Positions 62,176 through 64,000 of a stretch of DNA of 64,000 nt are shown here, in pieces. The DNA comes from Kribbella qitaiheensis. GTDB lineage: Bacteria > Actinomycetota > Actinomycetes > Propionibacteriales > Kribbellaceae. The notes under the pieces were generated by a model. That model saw nothing but the letters and a program-made list of their open reading frames with translations. It was not told the origin of the DNA and ran no database searches. Every line of letters starts with the position of its first letter. The stretch's first letter is position 1. The position numbers and the translations under genes are program-made. The stretch is from assembly GCF_014217565.1 (NCBI RefSeq), contig NZ_CP043661.1, positions 5,332,001 to 5,396,000 on the forward strand. Reading direction: 5' to 3'.

Positions 62176-62642
62176 GTGTCTTTTGTCATCGCGCCCGGCC
62201 TGAATGGCTCGGACCACCAGCACTGGCAATCCAGATGGGAAGCGGACTGGCTGCCGGGCGCCACGCGCGTCCAGCGCTCCTCGTGGACGGAGCCTTCGCT
62301 TCCGGATTGGACCAGGGCCATCGAAACCGCCGTCGACCAAGCCGGCCCGGACGTCGTACTGGTCGCGCACAGCCTCGGGTGTCTCGCAGTCGCCGATTGG
62401 CTGACGAGCCGAGTCCGCTCGGCGTCTCCGCCGTACTGATTGCCAGTGACAACGATCCGTACTGCAAAGTGCAGGCAGCCGGCAAACTCGCTGCCGGCTG
62501 GGCGGTGCCGCTGGTCACGACCGGACTACAGGGCCACATCAACTCCGACAGTAACCTCGACCTCTGGCCACTCGGTCAGGACCTCTTCAAGTGCTTCGTC
62601 GCCGGCCTCGGTCTGCCCATCGATCCCAAACAGGGTCGATAG
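62176..62642 (+). pseudogene. RBBP9/YdeN-like alpha/beta hydrolase, frameshifted with deletion
   Basis: The first frame reads FVIAPGLNGSDHQHWQSRWEADW and VLVAHSLGCLAVADWL (nucleophile Ser), then runs out of frame near 62412. The C-terminal part (AVLIASDNDPYCKVQAAGKLAAGWAVPLVTTGLQGHINSDS, with the catalytic Asp and His) lies in another frame. About 30 residues expected between them are absent. This is a decayed gene, not a single-base error. Confidence 0.75.
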
Positions 62643-62745
62643 CAGTTACTGCTGCCGTGACTTCGCGAACCGCCAGTGGGGCTGAGGGTTGACGTTCATG
62701 GCGTACGGACTGGACGAAGTGTGGGCCGGCGGACACACTGGCGCA

Positions 62746-63606
62746 GTGCCGAGCGTCTACAAGACCCCAGCCGGTCAGCACGCGGTGCGGCAATGGTGTT
62801 TGGAAGCCTTGGCGCGGGCGGATTTCCCACTCACCACCGCGACCTTGGACACCAGCGCCGGCCTTGTGCATCTAACTTCCGCTGGAGGTGGCAAGCCGCA
62901 GGTGGTCATGGTGCCGGGAACCGGCTTCAACGCCGCGGTGGTTCTACCGTGGCTGCAGGCGCTGTCGCCCCGCTGGACGACCACAGTGGTGGATTTGCCG
63001 GGTCAGCCCGGACTCAGCGATCCGCGTCGGCCCAGTGGGGCGCGGCTGGCCTGGTACGGCCGAGTGCTCGATGAGATTCTGGCGGGGGTGGATGCCGACG
63101 GAGTTGTGTTGTTGGGCAATTCGCTGGGCGCCGCCGTGGCCCTGGCCGCAGGCTCGCCTCGAATCGCGGCGCGGGCGCTGGTCTCGCCCGCCGGGTTCAG
63201 CCGTCTCAACGTGGACCTGCCGCTAGCGCTGGCCTCGGCAGTCTGGTTGTTGCGTCCCACCGCCGAACACACCCGCCGCATGCTGCGGTTGTTCGTCGCC
63301 CCCGGCGCGGACCCGCCGCAGACCGAGGTGGAGTGGATGACCCTGACGGCCGCCAGTTGCCGCACAACTCTGGCCCCGCCGCCCCTGCCGGCCGCACTAC
63401 TGGCCCGTCGCGCCGAGCGACCGTGTGTCGTCGGGGTCGGAGAACATGACCGGTTCCTGCCGCCCCGTCGACTGGCACCGGCAGTGCGCCGAACCATGAA
63501 CCTCAACGTCCGGGTCTTCTCCGGTGTCGGCCACCTGATCACGCCAGGTCACCTCGACGAGGTGGTGTCCCTTGTGGGCGAGGTCACCGATCCGCTCGCC
63601 AACTAG
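62746..63606 (+). CDS. Alpha/beta-hydrolase
   Basis: A 286-aa hydrolase: VMVPGTGFNAAVVLPWLQALS (oxyanion loop), nucleophile Ser in LLGNSLGAAVALAAG, Asp in GEHDRFLPPRR and His in GVGHLITPGH. GTG 62746 is preferred because a -10-like CACACT lies six bases upstream and 17 bp after TGGACG, which fits a leaderless mRNA. An upstream TTG (62689) would add 19 residues unlike the family. The substrate is unknown. Confidence 0.85.
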   Translation: MPSVYKTPAGQHAVRQWCLEALARADFPLTTATLDTSAGLVHLTSAGGGKPQVVMVPGTGFNAAVVLPWLQALSPRWTTTVVDLPGQPGLSDPRRPSGARLAWYGRVLDEILAGVDADGVVLLGNSLGAAVALAAGSPRIAARALVSPAGFSRLNVDLPLALASAVWLLRPTAEHTRRMLRLFVAPGADPPQTEVEWMTLTAASCRTTLAPPPLPAALLARRAERPCVVGVGEHDRFLPPRRLAPAVRRTMNLNVRVFSGVGHLITPGHLDEVVSLVGEVTDPLAN

Positions 63607-63953
63607 CCCCTGCCATTCGACGCGGCGGATGCTTACAGCTGTTGCTCGATCGGATCAGCCCGTTGCCGCTGACATTGCTGTCGGCAACGGCGGCCCGCAC
63701 TCGCACTGCTCGGAACACTGACCTTCAGTCGCCGGGATGTCGAGGGGCGATGACCATCGCTTCGACGAACGCGCCGGGCCGAAGGTGGTTGCTCTTCACG
63801 CCGGGATGAGGAATGGTTGGCGCCGGTGCGCCGGGAAGTCTGGTCGGCAACGCCTGTGCCCGACCTGGCCACGGGCTCTTGACCGATTCCCGGAGGCCTC
63901 CTTGCCGAGCACACGTTCACTTGCGGTTCCAGCTTCGGACCAGGTGACCGGAG
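63607..63953. other. Intergenic region, no gene supported
   Basis: Frames on both strands are short and lack ribosome sites. A minus-strand stretch ending GAFVEAMVIAPRHPGD could be a gene remnant, but no family is recognised. Confidence 0.4.
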
Positions 63954-63966
63954 TACGCTGCGAAGA
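63954..63966 (+). promoter_or_regulatory. -10 box of the last gene (leaderless)
   Basis: TACGCT (63954-63959) stands exactly six bases before ATG 63966, the same layout as at cysS and the Phd-type antitoxin. Confidence 0.45.
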
Positions 63967-64000
63967 TGCACGGAGAGCAGATGGCCGAGGAGTTTCCGGT
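63966..64000 (+). CDS. Start of an unidentified gene (cut by window end)
   Basis: Only MHGEQMAEEFP is visible. The start is inferred from the leaderless -10 box. An in-frame ATG follows at 63981. Confidence 0.4.
   Translation, partial: MHGEQMAEEFP

Noticed and set aside
63633..63971. 112-codon minus-strand frame at the window end
   Set aside because: Low-complexity Arg/Ser composition, no start signal; overlaps the promoter of the next gene.

Overview
The window is high-GC actinobacterial DNA. GTG/TTG starts, several leaderless promoters, secreted Ser/Thr-rich cellulases with CBM2 and Fn3 modules, a snapalysin, a streptogrisin-type protease, an F5/8C-tailed penicillin acylase and MsiK-type sugar import all point to a saprophytic soil actinomycete. 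A Kribbella-like member of the Propionibacteriales is my inference from gene style, not a tested assignment. No tRNA, rRNA, CRISPR array, transposase or phage gene was seen.

Layout. 0-14 kb: a DUF2207 membrane protein cut by the window edge; a secreted C39-like protein; a GNAT; a frameshifted GH25 lysozyme; two tandem membrane-anchored zinc metallopeptidases; cysS-rlmB; an AbiEi/DUF559-type protein bracketed by matching hairpins; a streptogrisin-like protease; a PhoD-like phosphatase. 14-17 kb: TetR with an acyl-CoA dehydrogenase-SDR operon, then a Phd/VapC toxin-antitoxin pair. 17-24.5 kb: DUF4032; a LacI regulator; a sugar ABC importer (binding-protein gene frameshifted) with a GH13 alpha-glucosidase. 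24.5-26.2 kb: a HipBA pair under four evenly spaced operators. 26.2-30.1 kb: a CsoR-CopZ-secreted protein-CopA copper operon. 30.2-36.9 kb: an ABC exporter pair, an MsiK-type ATPase divergent from a second LacI, a very short P450-like protein, snapalysin and SoxR. 37-48.7 kb: a DEAD-box helicase with a long repetitive tail, a PLP enzyme, TetR, a large penicillin acylase, a YbjQ-like protein, a GH1 beta-glucosidase with an MFS carrier, and a gamma-carbonic anhydrase.

48.8-53.4 kb holds the most interesting locus. A 38-residue Cys-containing peptide gene with its own promoter is followed by a 14-bp hairpin, then by three genes joined by ATGA overlaps: an E1/ThiF-like adenylyltransferase with an N-terminal PqqD/RRE-like domain, an M50-like membrane metalloprotease with a second PqqD-like domain, and a DUF3105 membrane protein. 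This has the organisation of an E1-dependent RiPP cluster without a YcaO enzyme. A degenerate GroEL-like protein converges on it.

54-62 kb is a cellulose module: GH5 and GH6 enzymes, a LacI regulator with a central-CG palindrome upstream of GH6, and a LacI-type sugar-binding sensor fused to PAS and a degenerate GGDEF domain. The GH1/MFS pair and the MsiK ATPase would complete cellulose use. The window ends with a decayed hydrolase, an intact alpha/beta hydrolase and the start of a leaderless gene.
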